In this document: positions 1-8,704 of the stretch, one piece after another
Layout: the number at the start of each line of letters is the position of its first letter
Numbering within the stretch: position 1 is the first letter of the stretch
Origin: Paenibacillus sp. FSL H7-0331
Lineage (GTDB): Bacteria; Bacillota; Bacilli; Paenibacillales; NBRC-103111
Direction: 5' to 3'
Assembly: GCF_001956045.1 (NCBI RefSeq)
Contig: NZ_MRTH01000013.1
Span: 152,129-216,128, forward strand
DNA length: 64,000 bases
Translations under genes and position numbers: made by a program
Notes under the pieces: model-generated
Seen by the model: the letters and a program-made list of their open reading frames with translations, nothing else
Told to the model about the DNA's origin: nothing
The model's database searches: none

Positions 1-1
1 G

Positions 2-826
2 TTTTGGCAAGCAGTTAAGATTGGTGCTGAGAAAGCAGCCAGGGAATTAGATGTGACGATCACCTTCGAAGGTCCAGAAACTGAAGCACAGGTGGATAAA
101 CAAATCGAGATGCTTACTGCAGCGTTGGGCAAAAAACCGAGTGCTATCGCATTTGCAGCATTGGATAGCAAAGCGGCTGTTCCTTTATTGGAAAAAGCCA
201 AGGCAGGCAAAATTCCGGTCGTTGGATTTGACTCCGGTGTAGACAGCGACATTCCAGTAGCTACGGCAGCTACGAATAATATCGCAGCAGCTAGTCTTGC
301 AGCGGATAAAATGGCAGGACTTATTAATAATGAAGGTGAAGTCGCCGTTGTCGTACATGACCAAACAAGCCGTACAGGTATTGATCGCCGTGACGGTTTT
401 GTGAATCAAATCAAAAATAAATATCCAAACATCAAAATTGTCGATATCCAATATGGCGGCGGCGATCAATTGAAATCTACCGACCTTACCAAAGCCATCA
501 TTCAAGCGCATCCCAACATTAAAGGGATCTTTGGTTCCAATGAAGGATCAGCGATTGGTGTTCTGAACGGCGTCACCGAATTGAAAAAGGATAAAATTAT
601 TGTCATTGGCTACGATTCAGGCAAGCAGCAAATTGATGCCATCAAGAGCGGCAAAATGGCAGGAGCTATCACGCAAAATCCGATTGGAATTGGCTATGAG
701 TCAGTGAAAGCCGCAGTTAAAGCTGTAAAAGGAGAAAAGGTCGAGAAAAATATCGATACCGGCTTCTTCTGGTATGATAAAACCAATGTTGATTCACCTG
801 ATATCAAAGCGGTTCTTTACGACTAA
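2..826 (+). CDS. sugar-type ABC transporter substrate-binding protein (5' truncated)
   Basis: The frame is open from the window edge (FWQAVKIGAEKAAREL...), so the start codon and signal peptide lie outside; about 274 residues are visible. The fold is the periplasmic-binding-protein type used for ribose and other sugars (Peripl_BP_4 / LacI-like). A GP step is followed by a QIEMLTAAL segment, then IPVVGFDSGVDSD, an SRTGIDRRDGF hinge region and IKGIFGSNEGSAIGV. Known members sit outside the membrane as lipoproteins and deliver a sugar to an ABC permease. The ligand cannot be read from the sequence. No partner transporter gene follows, so any permease/ATPase genes must lie upstream. A GTG at 53 is in frame but is internal to the domain. 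A good terminator follows. Confidence 0.9.
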   Translation, partial: FWQAVKIGAEKAARELDVTITFEGPETEAQVDKQIEMLTAALGKKPSAIAFAALDSKAAVPLLEKAKAGKIPVVGFDSGVDSDIPVATAATNNIAAASLAADKMAGLINNEGEVAVVVHDQTSRTGIDRRDGFVNQIKNKYPNIKIVDIQYGGGDQLKSTDLTKAIIQAHPNIKGIFGSNEGSAIGVLNGVTELKKDKIIVIGYDSGKQQIDAIKSGKMAGAITQNPIGIGYESVKAAVKAVKGEKVEKNIDTGFFWYDKTNVDSPDIKAVLYD

Positions 827-872
827 AAACCAAGGAAAGTCACAAGCTAAACTTTATTTTTAAAATAGACGT

Positions 873-896
873 AAAAGGCTGCTGCGGCGGCCTTTT
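873..896 (+). terminator. rho-independent terminator after the binding-protein gene
   Basis: A 10-bp stem (aaaaggctgc with gcggcctttt, one G-U pair) closes a 4-nt loop, and the 3' arm ends in TTTT. It lies 47 bp after the stop codon. Confidence 0.8.
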
Positions 897-1026
897 GCTG
901 CTTCTGCAGTTCTTTATTCATCCATAGTTCTTGTTTAATGAACAGGAAAGTAGGGTATCGTTATATAGATAATATTCAGAAGAGTGCCGTATAATATAAC
1001 GTATAGCTGGGGAAGGGGAAATAAGA

Positions 1027-1824
1027 ATGGAAAACAAATTTATTGCGGTGGATGGTGGAGGCAAGTTCTCCTATAAGGAACAAGGCACAGGCAAAACGGT
1101 TGTGCTGCTGCATGGTTTTTGCGGAAGCTCTGCCTATTGGGATGAGCTGCTTCCACTGCTGCCTAATGGTTATCGCTGGGTACTGCCGGATTTGCGAGGA
1201 CACGGGCAATCGGGAGCGCCTGCTGGCGAATATTCAATGGAAGCCTTCGCAGGTGATCTGGCACAGCTGCTTAAGGGACTTGATTCAGGACCGGCAATTG
1301 TATTTGGTCACTCCTTGGGAGGTTATATAGCGCTCGCTTTCGCTGAACGGTACCCTGAAATGCTGTCCGGGTTCGGGTTGATTCATTCCACGGGCTTCCC
1401 GGATACGGATGCGGGAAAAGAAGGACGATTGAAAGGCATCGCTACGATAGAAGAACAAGGTCTGTCAGCTTTTATTGAGGGACTGGTTCCGAAGCTGTTT
1501 GCTCCAGATCATCTTCAATCGATGCCGGAGGCAGTCGCCAGAACGATCCAGATCGGCAATAACACGGATCCACAGGCTGCAATCCGTACACTTCAGGGAA
1601 TGAGATCACGGCCTGATCGCAACGATGTACTATCCAGCACGAAGGTTCCAGTACTGCTGGTTGCAGGTGCGCACGATCAAATTATTCCGGTTGAACGGAC
1701 GTTTACGGTTAGTGGAAGCCAAATTACACAGCGATTGATCGAAACTTCAGGTCATATGAGTATGCTGGAGGCGCCGGAAACATTGATGGAAGCTATCGAA
1801 TCGTTTCTAGCTACGGTTTACTAA
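1027..1824 (+). CDS. alpha/beta-fold hydrolase
   Basis: A 265-residue protein of the alpha/beta hydrolase superfamily. The oxyanion-hole motif HGFCGSS is near residues 29-35, the nucleophile elbow GHSLGG puts the catalytic Ser at residue 96, and AGAHDQII and SGHMSMLE near the C-terminus supply the expected Asp and His. There is no signal peptide, so it should be cytosolic. The ATG follows a purine-rich GGGGAAGGGGAA site. The next gene starts on the base after this stop, so the two are probably one transcript. The substrate is not predictable; esterases, lactonases and haloperoxidase-like enzymes share this layout. Confidence 0.9.
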   Translation: MENKFIAVDGGGKFSYKEQGTGKTVVLLHGFCGSSAYWDELLPLLPNGYRWVLPDLRGHGQSGAPAGEYSMEAFAGDLAQLLKGLDSGPAIVFGHSLGGYIALAFAERYPEMLSGFGLIHSTGFPDTDAGKEGRLKGIATIEEQGLSAFIEGLVPKLFAPDHLQSMPEAVARTIQIGNNTDPQAAIRTLQGMRSRPDRNDVLSSTKVPVLLVAGAHDQIIPVERTFTVSGSQITQRLIETSGHMSMLEAPETLMEAIESFLATVY

Positions 1825-2676
1825 GTGCATGTTATTGCCTTATTGCTCGTATTGCTCTCAGGGATGCTGCACGCCGTCTGGAACCTGTTTGCCAAGAAAA
1901 GCGTTAATAAGTCTGTCTTTTTATGGCTGGCGCATTGGGTAGGAACTATAGTCTTTCTACCTGGAGCCTGGTATGAGTGGGGGAGCTTTGCTTTTACTTT
2001 AAAAAGCATGGGATTGTTGGCAGGCTCCATGTTCATACACGGACTGTATTTATTTTTGCTTGCCCGAACGTATCAGATTGGTGATCTGTCCCAGGCTTAT
2101 CCAATCATGAGGGGAATCAGTCCGATTATCGTCCCGCTTGTCGCTGTGCTTCTGCTGGGTGAAACGATGTCCAGCCTCGGTTGGGTTTGTATTCTGGCTA
2201 TTATAGCTGGAATTGTTTGGGTGAGTGGGGGCAGGGCGTTGTTTCGTCAGCCCGCTCATACCCATCATACCCTACTGCTGGCGGGTGCAGTCGGGATCTG
2301 TGTCAGTGGTTATATCGTTGTGGACAAAATCGCCATCGAGTCGTCGATTCCGCCTATTGTGCTAAATGAAGCTACGAATATCGCCAACTTATTGGCATTA
2401 ACGCTAGCGGTCATCCGTTCAAAAGGCATTGCTGCTGAATGGAAGCTGAACTATCGTACCATTATAATCGGCGGAATTTTGGCGCCTGGCGGTTACATGC
2501 TTTTTCTGTATGCGCTAACATTGGCACCAGCATCCCAGTTGGCGCCAATGCGGGAAATCGGAACCGTATTTGGCACCTTGTTCGGCCTGCTGCTATTGAA
2601 TGAGCCGCAGGGTCGTAGTCGTATTATCGGTTCTTTACTTATAACCGCAGGCGTTATCGGCCTGGGATTCTTATAA
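1825..2676 (+). CDS. EamA/DMT-family membrane transporter
   Basis: A 283-residue, very hydrophobic protein with about ten predicted membrane helices in two similar halves, typical of EamA (drug/metabolite) transporters. It begins MHVIALLLVLLSGMLHAVWN, and the paired-repeat motifs LSQAYPIMRGISPI and APASQLAPMREIG mark equivalent positions in the two halves. The GTG start directly abuts the upstream hydrolase stop and has no clear ribosome-binding site, so translation is probably coupled. An in-frame ATG at 1864 would remove half of helix 1 and is less likely. The transported compound is unknown. Confidence 0.85.
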   Translation: MHVIALLLVLLSGMLHAVWNLFAKKSVNKSVFLWLAHWVGTIVFLPGAWYEWGSFAFTLKSMGLLAGSMFIHGLYLFLLARTYQIGDLSQAYPIMRGISPIIVPLVAVLLLGETMSSLGWVCILAIIAGIVWVSGGRALFRQPAHTHHTLLLAGAVGICVSGYIVVDKIAIESSIPPIVLNEATNIANLLALTLAVIRSKGIAAEWKLNYRTIIIGGILAPGGYMLFLYALTLAPASQLAPMREIGTVFGTLFGLLLLNEPQGRSRIIGSLLITAGVIGLGFL

Positions 2677-2679
2677 TGG

Positions 2680-2705
2680 AACAGGCTCCCCCTGGAGTCT
2701 GTTTT
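2680..2705 (+). terminator. rho-independent terminator after the EamA gene
   Basis: Ten paired bases (aacaggctcc with ggagtctgtt, one G-U) around the loop ccct, followed by TT. It closes the hydrolase-EamA operon just ahead of the convergent lplT gene. Confidence 0.75.
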
Positions 2706-2773
2706 CTGTTGCATAACTCATCAATCTGGATAGTCGGCGTAAGAGCGAAAAGTCCAGGCAGCAGCAGCCGGCC

Positions 2774-3988
2774 TTATTTGAGGCTTTTTCCACCCACATG
2801 CATCGGTGATGAATGTCTATTGATCTTCGAGCCTAGGTACAACAGAATGAGCAGCATAATCGCACCTTGAATAACAATGGCCATCGAGATCGACGCTCCT
2901 TGTTCAATGACCAAATAGTACAGCCCCGATCCGATCACCATCAATATATTTTCAACAAAATTTTGCACGGCTATCGTTTTTCCAGCCCCTACCATTTTCG
3001 TTCCTTCTTCCTGAAGCACCGTGTTCATCGGCACAATGAAAATCCCGCCCATACAGCCTACGGCTAATAAAAATACGATGGTGATTGAGGTAGAATGCAG
3101 CCATGGGAAAATAAAGATGAGCATTACCATCAAAAAGCCGTAAATAATCGATTTGTAATACTGCTGAAGCTGAACAAATTTAGGAGCAAGGAATGCACCA
3201 ATCACGATCCCGATCGACGTGGTGGCGAGAATCAGAGAAACACTGAAATCCTCAGGACTAAACCCCAGAGCAAGTGGTATCCAGGCTAACACGGCCGTAC
3301 GAAGTACGGCTGAGCTCATCCAGAAGGCTCCTGTACCGATCAGGGAAAAGTTGGTTTTGGAATGGCTCAGCAGTGTCGTTACACTTTTGAAAAACTGTAG
3401 AGCTTCCCGCGTATAGCGTATGGACTGATCTCCCGGCATACGTGGAATCAAGAAAGTCACACCTAGTGATAAAGCATATAGCAGCACACAGATGAGTGAC
3501 GATTGTACCGTACTGGTTACGGAGACAATAGCACCGCCTCCACCGATCCCTGTCAGGATGGCCAGGATCGTGTAAGCTTCAATTCTGGAATTAGCTTTAA
3601 ACAGCTGCTGGTCGGTTTCGATGAGCTCTGGTAATATCCCATACTTGGCTGGTGAATACACAACGGCTCCAACGCCTACGGTAAAATAACTGAGCATTAA
3701 TAAAATAATATTGGATTGATCAATAAAGATGAGTGCAGAGATACCCAGCAGCTTGATCAGATTGCCTATAATGAGCACGACGGATTTTGGCATTTTATCT
3801 GCAAATGGACCGACAATGGGGGCTAACAAAATATAGGGAAGGAAAAACGCCATTGTCACCAAGGCTAATGATTCGGGCGAAAATCCATTTTTTGTTAACA
3901 GACTGGCAATGACTAATAGGGACATGTTGTCTGAGAAAGCTGACAAAAATTGAGTGACATATAAGGCGTTTAGGGCCCGCTCTTTCAT
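2774..3988 (-). CDS. lplT: lysophospholipid transporter LplT-like (MFS)
   Basis: A major facilitator protein of about 404 residues with twelve predicted helices. It opens MKERALNALYVTQFLSAFSD, then PYILLAPIVGPFADKMPKS (the loop 2-3 signature), and lacks drug-pump motifs. Its N-terminus and its position directly downstream of an Aas-type gene match LplT, which flips lysophosphatidylethanolamine inward for re-acylation by Aas. An in-frame TTG at 3997 overlaps the aas stop, but AGAAGGGA lies 9 nt before the ATG at 3988, so that start is preferred. The function is inferred mainly from the family and the neighbour; some other MFS_1 proteins look similar. Confidence 0.8.
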   Translation of the reverse strand: MKERALNALYVTQFLSAFSDNMSLLVIASLLTKNGFSPESLALVTMAFFLPYILLAPIVGPFADKMPKSVVLIIGNLIKLLGISALIFIDQSNIILLMLSYFTVGVGAVVYSPAKYGILPELIETDQQLFKANSRIEAYTILAILTGIGGGGAIVSVTSTVQSSLICVLLYALSLGVTFLIPRMPGDQSIRYTREALQFFKSVTTLLSHSKTNFSLIGTGAFWMSSAVLRTAVLAWIPLALGFSPEDFSVSLILATTSIGIVIGAFLAPKFVQLQQYYKSIIYGFLMVMLIFIFPWLHSTSITIVFLLAVGCMGGIFIVPMNTVLQEEGTKMVGAGKTIAVQNFVENILMVIGSGLYYLVIEQGASISMAIVIQGAIMLLILLYLGSKINRHSSPMHVGGKSLK

Positions 3989-3993
3989 ACATA

Positions 3994-6183
3994 TCAATCC
4001 CTTCTAATGGCAATGGGCAAGACATTTGTCAATGCGTCAGTAGATGCTTGCACGGTTACAACAATCTCAGACTCCTTGCTCGTGCGCGCTTCAACGTGTT
4101 TCTTCAGTGTCACGTAATCGGTTTTGCCACTGCCAAGCAGCGGCAGCTTATCAATAACTTGTAATCTGGAAGGCAGCAGCATCGGTGTATATCCTTTTTC
4201 GTTAAGCTTAGCCTTAAATTCCTGTAAATTCAGACCTTCCTTGGTGGTGAACAGCAGAATACGCTCTCCTTTGCGGCCGTCGGCTACACTGATTGCTGCA
4301 ACCGGAATGTCACCATAACAGGCGGCAGCAAGCTCTTCAACCAACTGCAGGGAAATCATCTCTCCGCCAATTTTGGCAAAACGCTTCAGCCGCGATTTAA
4401 TGCTCAGAAAACCTTGTGCATCCAACTCTACAACATCTCCGCAATCGTACCATTCAGGGCAAGGAACAAATCCCTTACCATGAATCAGGTAACCCTTCAT
4501 AATATTAGGACCTTGAATAAGCAGGTTGCCGCCATGCTCAATACCAGGTATCGGTTCAATCTTGTAACGGATGCTCGGCAGCAGCTTGCCGACGGTGCCT
4601 CTTTTGTAGTTGAGCGGTGAATTGATCGAGACGACTGGCGAAGCCTCGGTTGCGCCGTAGCCTTCGAATATACGGATACCAAACTTTTGGCTCCACAGCT
4701 CGCGCACCTCATCCTTCAGCTTTTCGGCTCCTGCTACAACAATTCGCAGTGAATGAAAGTCATATGGGTGTGCAGCCCGACCGTATCCAGCGAGAAAGGT
4801 TGAGGTTCCGAATAAAATCGTCGCATTGCGATCATAGACGACCTCGGGAATGGCGCGATAATGCAAGGGACTTGGATAGAGCATCACCGGCACTCCGGTA
4901 AGGATAGGCAGCAGGGTGCCTGCAGTCAGACCGAAGCTGTGAAACATCGGCAGTGCGTTGAACATTTTGTCAGCCGCAGTAAAATCGAATACAGCCTTGC
5001 ACTGCTGAATATTCGCATACAATTGATCATGCCCGAGAACGACACCCTTGGGCTTGCTTTCACTGCCGGAGGTGAACAGGATGATATCGCGAAACCCTTG
5101 CTCGGCTTGTGCGCTCATCCAATAATCAAGCAAGCCTCCAAGCTTGTCGGACAGCTTGACTTCGTCCTTAATATCCTCCAGATAAATGATCGTGATTTCC
5201 TGTGCCAAGGCCTGAATGGTGGCTTCCAGCTTGGCCTTCTCTATGAACTGGCGGGAGGTGATTATGGTACGCAGCACCGCTGTTTCACAAGCATCCAGAA
5301 GGCTTTGCTGTCCGGCCGAGAAGTTCAGCATGGCAGGTGTTTTCCCAAGACGCAGCAGAGCGAACAAGGCGATCACATGAGCAATCGAATTAGGCAGCAG
5401 CAAACCGATAGCGGCTTGGTTGTTAAGCTTGGGACGCAGCTTACGCCCGAATACGTAAGAGGAGACGATCAGCTTTTTATAGGTAAGGCTCTGTGTTAAA
5501 TCCTCGCAAATTTTGTTCGTTTGTCCATAAAGGGAAGCTTGCAGCAGCAGTTCGTTGAACAGGTTTACCTCCGTTTTCAAGCGACTTTTCAACAAATGCT
5601 CCTGCATGGTAGTCAGAATCGTATCCGCAGCCTGCTGCTTTTGCAGCTTCATGGATACTCCCGGCTGCTGCTCGATTCGGAAATGGTCACCAACCTGGAT
5701 ACGGATTGCCGGAAACAAGACCGTCTTGATTTTATGACCGATATAGGAAAGCTTGGAGCGTTCGGCTCCATTAATGGCGATGGGAATAAGCTTAGCCCCT
5801 GTTTTTAAGGCAATGTAAGCAATACCGCTGTATATTTTCATCAATCCGCCTGTAGTTGTGATACGCCCCTCCGGGAATAGAACGAGCGGAACACCGCTTT
5901 GTACCGTCTTGACCATCTTGCGAACCGAATACGGATTAAGTGGATCTACAGTAATATGCCGGACCAGCTTAAGCGGCAATCGCAGTCGGCGGGCAATCGA
6001 TGTATTCACCACGAAGGTCGCTTCCTGAGGCAGATAGAGTGCTAACAGCAGCGCATCCAGCAGTGATACGTGATTAGGCATCAGAATGGTCGGCTGGCTG
6101 AAATCCAGCTTCTCCAAGCCGGATAGCTTGAGCCGGAATATGATCCGGAATAATCCTTTTAAGAACGCGATAAGCACGGACAT
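3994..6183 (-). CDS. aas: bifunctional acyl-ACP synthetase / 2-acylglycerophosphoethanolamine acyltransferase (Aas)
   Basis: A 729-residue fusion, close to the roughly 719 residues of E. coli Aas. The N-terminal PlsC-type acyltransferase carries the HX4D motif at H38-D43, FPEGR at 103-107 and IPIAING near 133. From about residue 210 there is an AMP-forming synthetase domain: TSGSESKPKG (371-380), YGATEASP (509-516), YDCGD and the catalytic Lys687 in GSGKTDY. It should activate fatty acids and re-acylate lysophospholipids at the inner leaflet. The start is set by AAAGGAG 9 nt before the ATG; the frame stays open upstream but without a site. It is followed by lplT, the known partner arrangement in enterobacteria. 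Confidence 0.9.
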   Translation of the reverse strand: MSVLIAFLKGLFRIIFRLKLSGLEKLDFSQPTILMPNHVSLLDALLLALYLPQEATFVVNTSIARRLRLPLKLVRHITVDPLNPYSVRKMVKTVQSGVPLVLFPEGRITTTGGLMKIYSGIAYIALKTGAKLIPIAINGAERSKLSYIGHKIKTVLFPAIRIQVGDHFRIEQQPGVSMKLQKQQAADTILTTMQEHLLKSRLKTEVNLFNELLLQASLYGQTNKICEDLTQSLTYKKLIVSSYVFGRKLRPKLNNQAAIGLLLPNSIAHVIALFALLRLGKTPAMLNFSAGQQSLLDACETAVLRTIITSRQFIEKAKLEATIQALAQEITIIYLEDIKDEVKLSDKLGGLLDYWMSAQAEQGFRDIILFTSGSESKPKGVVLGHDQLYANIQQCKAVFDFTAADKMFNALPMFHSFGLTAGTLLPILTGVPVMLYPSPLHYRAIPEVVYDRNATILFGTSTFLAGYGRAAHPYDFHSLRIVVAGAEKLKDEVRELWSQKFGIRIFEGYGATEASPVVSINSPLNYKRGTVGKLLPSIRYKIEPIPGIEHGGNLLIQGPNIMKGYLIHGKGFVPCPEWYDCGDVVELDAQGFLSIKSRLKRFAKIGGEMISLQLVEELAAACYGDIPVAAISVADGRKGERILLFTTKEGLNLQEFKAKLNEKGYTPMLLPSRLQVIDKLPLLGSGKTDYVTLKKHVEARTSKESEIVVTVQASTDALTNVLPIAIRRD

Positions 6184-6301
6184 GGCAATCGACTCCTTTA
6201 CATGGAACGCATGAATGTATAGTTGAGTATGGTTGATAATTGTATTGTACATGGAAGGCAGCAAAAAGAAGAGTACTAACTTTATGTAGTACCCTTCTGA
6301 T

Positions 6302-6349
6302 AACATAAGAATTTATCAGTTTTCAGCGGAACTGAAGGATTCTTATGTT
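6302..6349. repeat. nested inverted repeat upstream of aas
   Basis: A perfect 11-bp inverted pair (aacataagaat / attcttatgtt) encloses a second pair (tcagtt / aactga). It sits between the AraC-type gene and aas. Neither strand has a T-run after the structure, so it is not an ordinary terminator; an operator or RNA element is possible. Confidence 0.5.
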
Positions 6350-6476
6350 TCAAGAAAAACTACCTCTGAACCGCGGTCGCTCATCTTTGAAAGGCCTCGA
6401 TAGAGGTTTTCTTATTAAGGCGATGCAAGCTGCGAATTCAAGCAAGCCATACAGCAAATGTCTGCTTCCCGCAGCC

Positions 6477-7334
6477 TTAGTTGGTAAACCCGATCTGCTT
6501 GCGATACTGCCCTGGCGGCATACCAACGATACGCTTGAACATCCGGATGAAATTGGAGTAGTCGTTAAAGCCAGACATTTGGCAGGCTTCGGTGACATTG
6601 TGTCCGTCATGCAGCAGCTTCTTGGCGCGTGAAATTCGTTTCATAAGAATGTAGGAGTGAATGGTGCTACCGGTGCTTTGCCGAAATAGACGGCTCAGAT
6701 AGTATCGGTTCATGTACACCTGCCGCTCGAGCATCTCCAGAGTCAGATCCTGATCGAGATGATGATCGATATAATCGAGAACGGGTGCCAGCTTCTCCGA
6801 TACGGCAGACGATTCCGACAGAGCCGTGTTGTTGCGGAAAGAACGGTTAAGCAGCACCAACAGCTCGATGAAATGAATCGTCAACAGCAGATTGGTTTCT
6901 TCGGATGGGAGCAGCAGCAGGGTATCGATCCTTTTGTACAAGGCCATGATCTCCTCCAGCTGCTGGGGTTGAAGATGGATTTTATTGTGCTCTCCGGATT
7001 CACGCTCTGTAAAGCAATCGAGCAGGCCATATTGAAATATGGACTCAAAGGGTTGAACGATTTCAGGGTCAAAGTGAATAACAATGTTCTCATACGGTGC
7101 ATCGGATTTGAAGGTTGATTTGTGCAGCTCGCGGTTGTTAATAACGAGCAGGTCGCCGGATTTCATCGGATATACCTTTTTCTCGATTATAAAATTGACG
7201 TCACCCGCAATAAAAAAATAAACTTCAAAACGTTCATGCAAATGAAAATCCATCTTGGGCGGCGGCGACAAACGTCTATGGTTGTATTGAAGCTGGGAAG
7301 TATTAGTATGGATATTGAAGTTCACAGAGGACAC
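6477..7334 (-). CDS. AraC-family transcriptional regulator
   Basis: A 285-residue regulator. The N-terminal cupin-like ligand domain (HLHERFEVYFFIAG, KSGDLLVINNRELHKS) covers roughly residues 20-110. The C-terminal pair of helix-turn-helix motifs is typical of AraC/XylS proteins (LTLEMLERQVYMNRYYLSRLF and ACQMSGFNDYSNFIRMFKR). Such proteins usually sense a sugar or related compound. The divergent neighbour is a Gfo/Idh/MocA oxidoreductase with a shared promoter region, the likely target. GTG codons at 7334 and 7325 are both possible starts; GGAAGG is 10 nt before the second, so the protein may be 3 residues shorter. Confidence 0.9.
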   Translation of the reverse strand: MSSVNFNIHTNTSQLQYNHRRLSPPPKMDFHLHERFEVYFFIAGDVNFIIEKKVYPMKSGDLLVINNRELHKSTFKSDAPYENIVIHFDPEIVQPFESIFQYGLLDCFTERESGEHNKIHLQPQQLEEIMALYKRIDTLLLLPSEETNLLLTIHFIELLVLLNRSFRNNTALSESSAVSEKLAPVLDYIDHHLDQDLTLEMLERQVYMNRYYLSRLFRQSTGSTIHSYILMKRISRAKKLLHDGHNVTEACQMSGFNDYSNFIRMFKRIVGMPPGQYRKQIGFTN

Positions 7335-7394
7335 ACCTTCCGAATAAATAAGGTCTCATCAGCATAAAGTCAAAAAAAGCAAGAAACACGGCAA

Positions 7395-7424
7395 TTGACG
7401 CAATGTATTTGTTTTTATTATACT
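7395..7424 (+). promoter_or_regulatory. sigma-A promoter of the oxidoreductase gene
   Basis: TTGACG, an 18-bp gap, then TATACT, about 80 bp before the coding start and inside the divergent region shared with the AraC gene. Confidence 0.6.
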
Positions 7425-7504
7425 GCATTATAAAGCTAACTTTAATCTTATGTTCAAGAATATGCTTTTGGACATAACCAATCTGAAGAAATTAGGTGAA
7501 TCCA

Positions 7505-8539
7505 TTGACAACATTGGGTACAGCAATAATCGGGCTCGGAGCCATTTCAGGGGTCCATTTAAAGGCAATAGCAGATTTGGAACTGACAGATTTGAAAGCG
7601 GTTGTAGATATTGATGAAAACCGGGCACGTCAGGTAGCAGAGGAATACGGCTGCGATTATTACACCGACTATAAGGAAATGCTCAAACGCGATGATATTC
7701 AGGTTGTTCACCTGTGCACGGCACATTACTTGCATTCTCCGATGGCGATTGATGTGTTGCGAGCAGGCAAGCATGTGCTGACCGAGAAGCCGATGGCAGA
7801 AAATATAGCTTCCGCTCAAAAAATGCTGCAGGCAGCTGTCGAGAATCCGAATGTACAGCTAGGCGTTATTTTTCAAAACCGTTACAATGCCCCATCCAAA
7901 AGAATGAAGCAGTATGTTGAATCCGGTGAGCTGGGCAAGCTGATCTGCATGAAGGGAATTGTTACCTGGAATCGGACAGCGGCTTATTATGAAACCGAGT
8001 GGAAAGGCAAGTGGGCAACCGAAGGTGGCGGCGTACTGATTAATCAGTCGATTCATACGGTCGATTTACTGCAATGGCTTGGTGGCGAAATTTCATCCGT
8101 AAAGGGCTCGATTTCTACCGATTCCCTGGAGGGCGTTATCGAAGTGGAAGATTCGGCACATGCCTACATTGAATTTAAAAATGGAGCTACTGCGATCTTC
8201 TACGCAACCAATGCATATGGACGCAACTCACCGGTTGAGGTGGAGCTCGTATTCGAGCAAGGCACCTTGCTGCAGCGCGGCGACTCGCTGTACCTTGATC
8301 AAGACGGCAAGCTTACCACGTTGGAGGAGCCTGTGGTCAACACTCTGGGTGAGAAATCATATTGGGGAATGAGCCACGAGCTGCAAATTCGTGATTACTA
8401 TGAGCATCTGCTGGCAGGTAAACCGTTCTGGATCGATGGACCAGAAGGCTTCAATGGTTTCCGTGTTGTGATGGACATTTATGAATCCTCACGAACTGGC
8501 CAAAAGATTGTTTACGATGGAGCAGAAATAGTTTTGTAG
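7505..8539 (+). CDS. Gfo/Idh/MocA-family NAD(P)-dependent oxidoreductase
   Basis: About 344 residues. The N-terminal Rossmann fold has the dinucleotide motif GLGAISGVH, followed by VVDIDENRA and HLCTAHYLHSPMAIDVL. HVLTEKPMAENI holds the conserved EKP lysine of the family, and GGGVLINQSIHTVDLLQW the usual catalytic Asp/His region. Members oxidise or reduce sugars and inositols (for example inositol 2-dehydrogenase); the substrate here is unknown. AGGTGA lies 5 nt before a TTG at 7505, preferred over the in-frame GTG at 7496, which has no good site. It has its own promoter and terminator and probably answers to the divergent AraC protein. Confidence 0.9.
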   Translation: MTTLGTAIIGLGAISGVHLKAIADLELTDLKAVVDIDENRARQVAEEYGCDYYTDYKEMLKRDDIQVVHLCTAHYLHSPMAIDVLRAGKHVLTEKPMAENIASAQKMLQAAVENPNVQLGVIFQNRYNAPSKRMKQYVESGELGKLICMKGIVTWNRTAAYYETEWKGKWATEGGGVLINQSIHTVDLLQWLGGEISSVKGSISTDSLEGVIEVEDSAHAYIEFKNGATAIFYATNAYGRNSPVEVELVFEQGTLLQRGDSLYLDQDGKLTTLEEPVVNTLGEKSYWGMSHELQIRDYYEHLLAGKPFWIDGPEGFNGFRVVMDIYESSRTGQKIVYDGAEIVL

Positions 8540-8588
8540 GAAAGTAACAAATTTTGCTGAAAGATTGCAATTTAATGATATTTGATCC

Positions 8589-8630
8589 AACAGGGTGCTT
8601 CTAGAACGATTAGAGGCACCCTGTTTTTTT
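8589..8630 (+). terminator. strong rho-independent terminator
   Basis: A 15-bp stem (aacagggtgcttcta with tagaggcaccctgtt, one G-U) with a 7-nt loop, followed by a run of eight T. It ends the oxidoreductase transcript. Confidence 0.9.
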
Positions 8631-8704
8631 GTTTTTACCAAGTACTCTTTCTTGATTTTGAAGCCCGAAGAAGCCCTCGGGAACTACGGGGGCTTAGGAT
8701 TGAT

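Noticed and set aside
4861..5499. 212-codon open frame on the plus strand inside aas
   Set aside because: It lies antisense to a gene with complete motifs, has no ribosome-binding site and encodes no recognisable domain.
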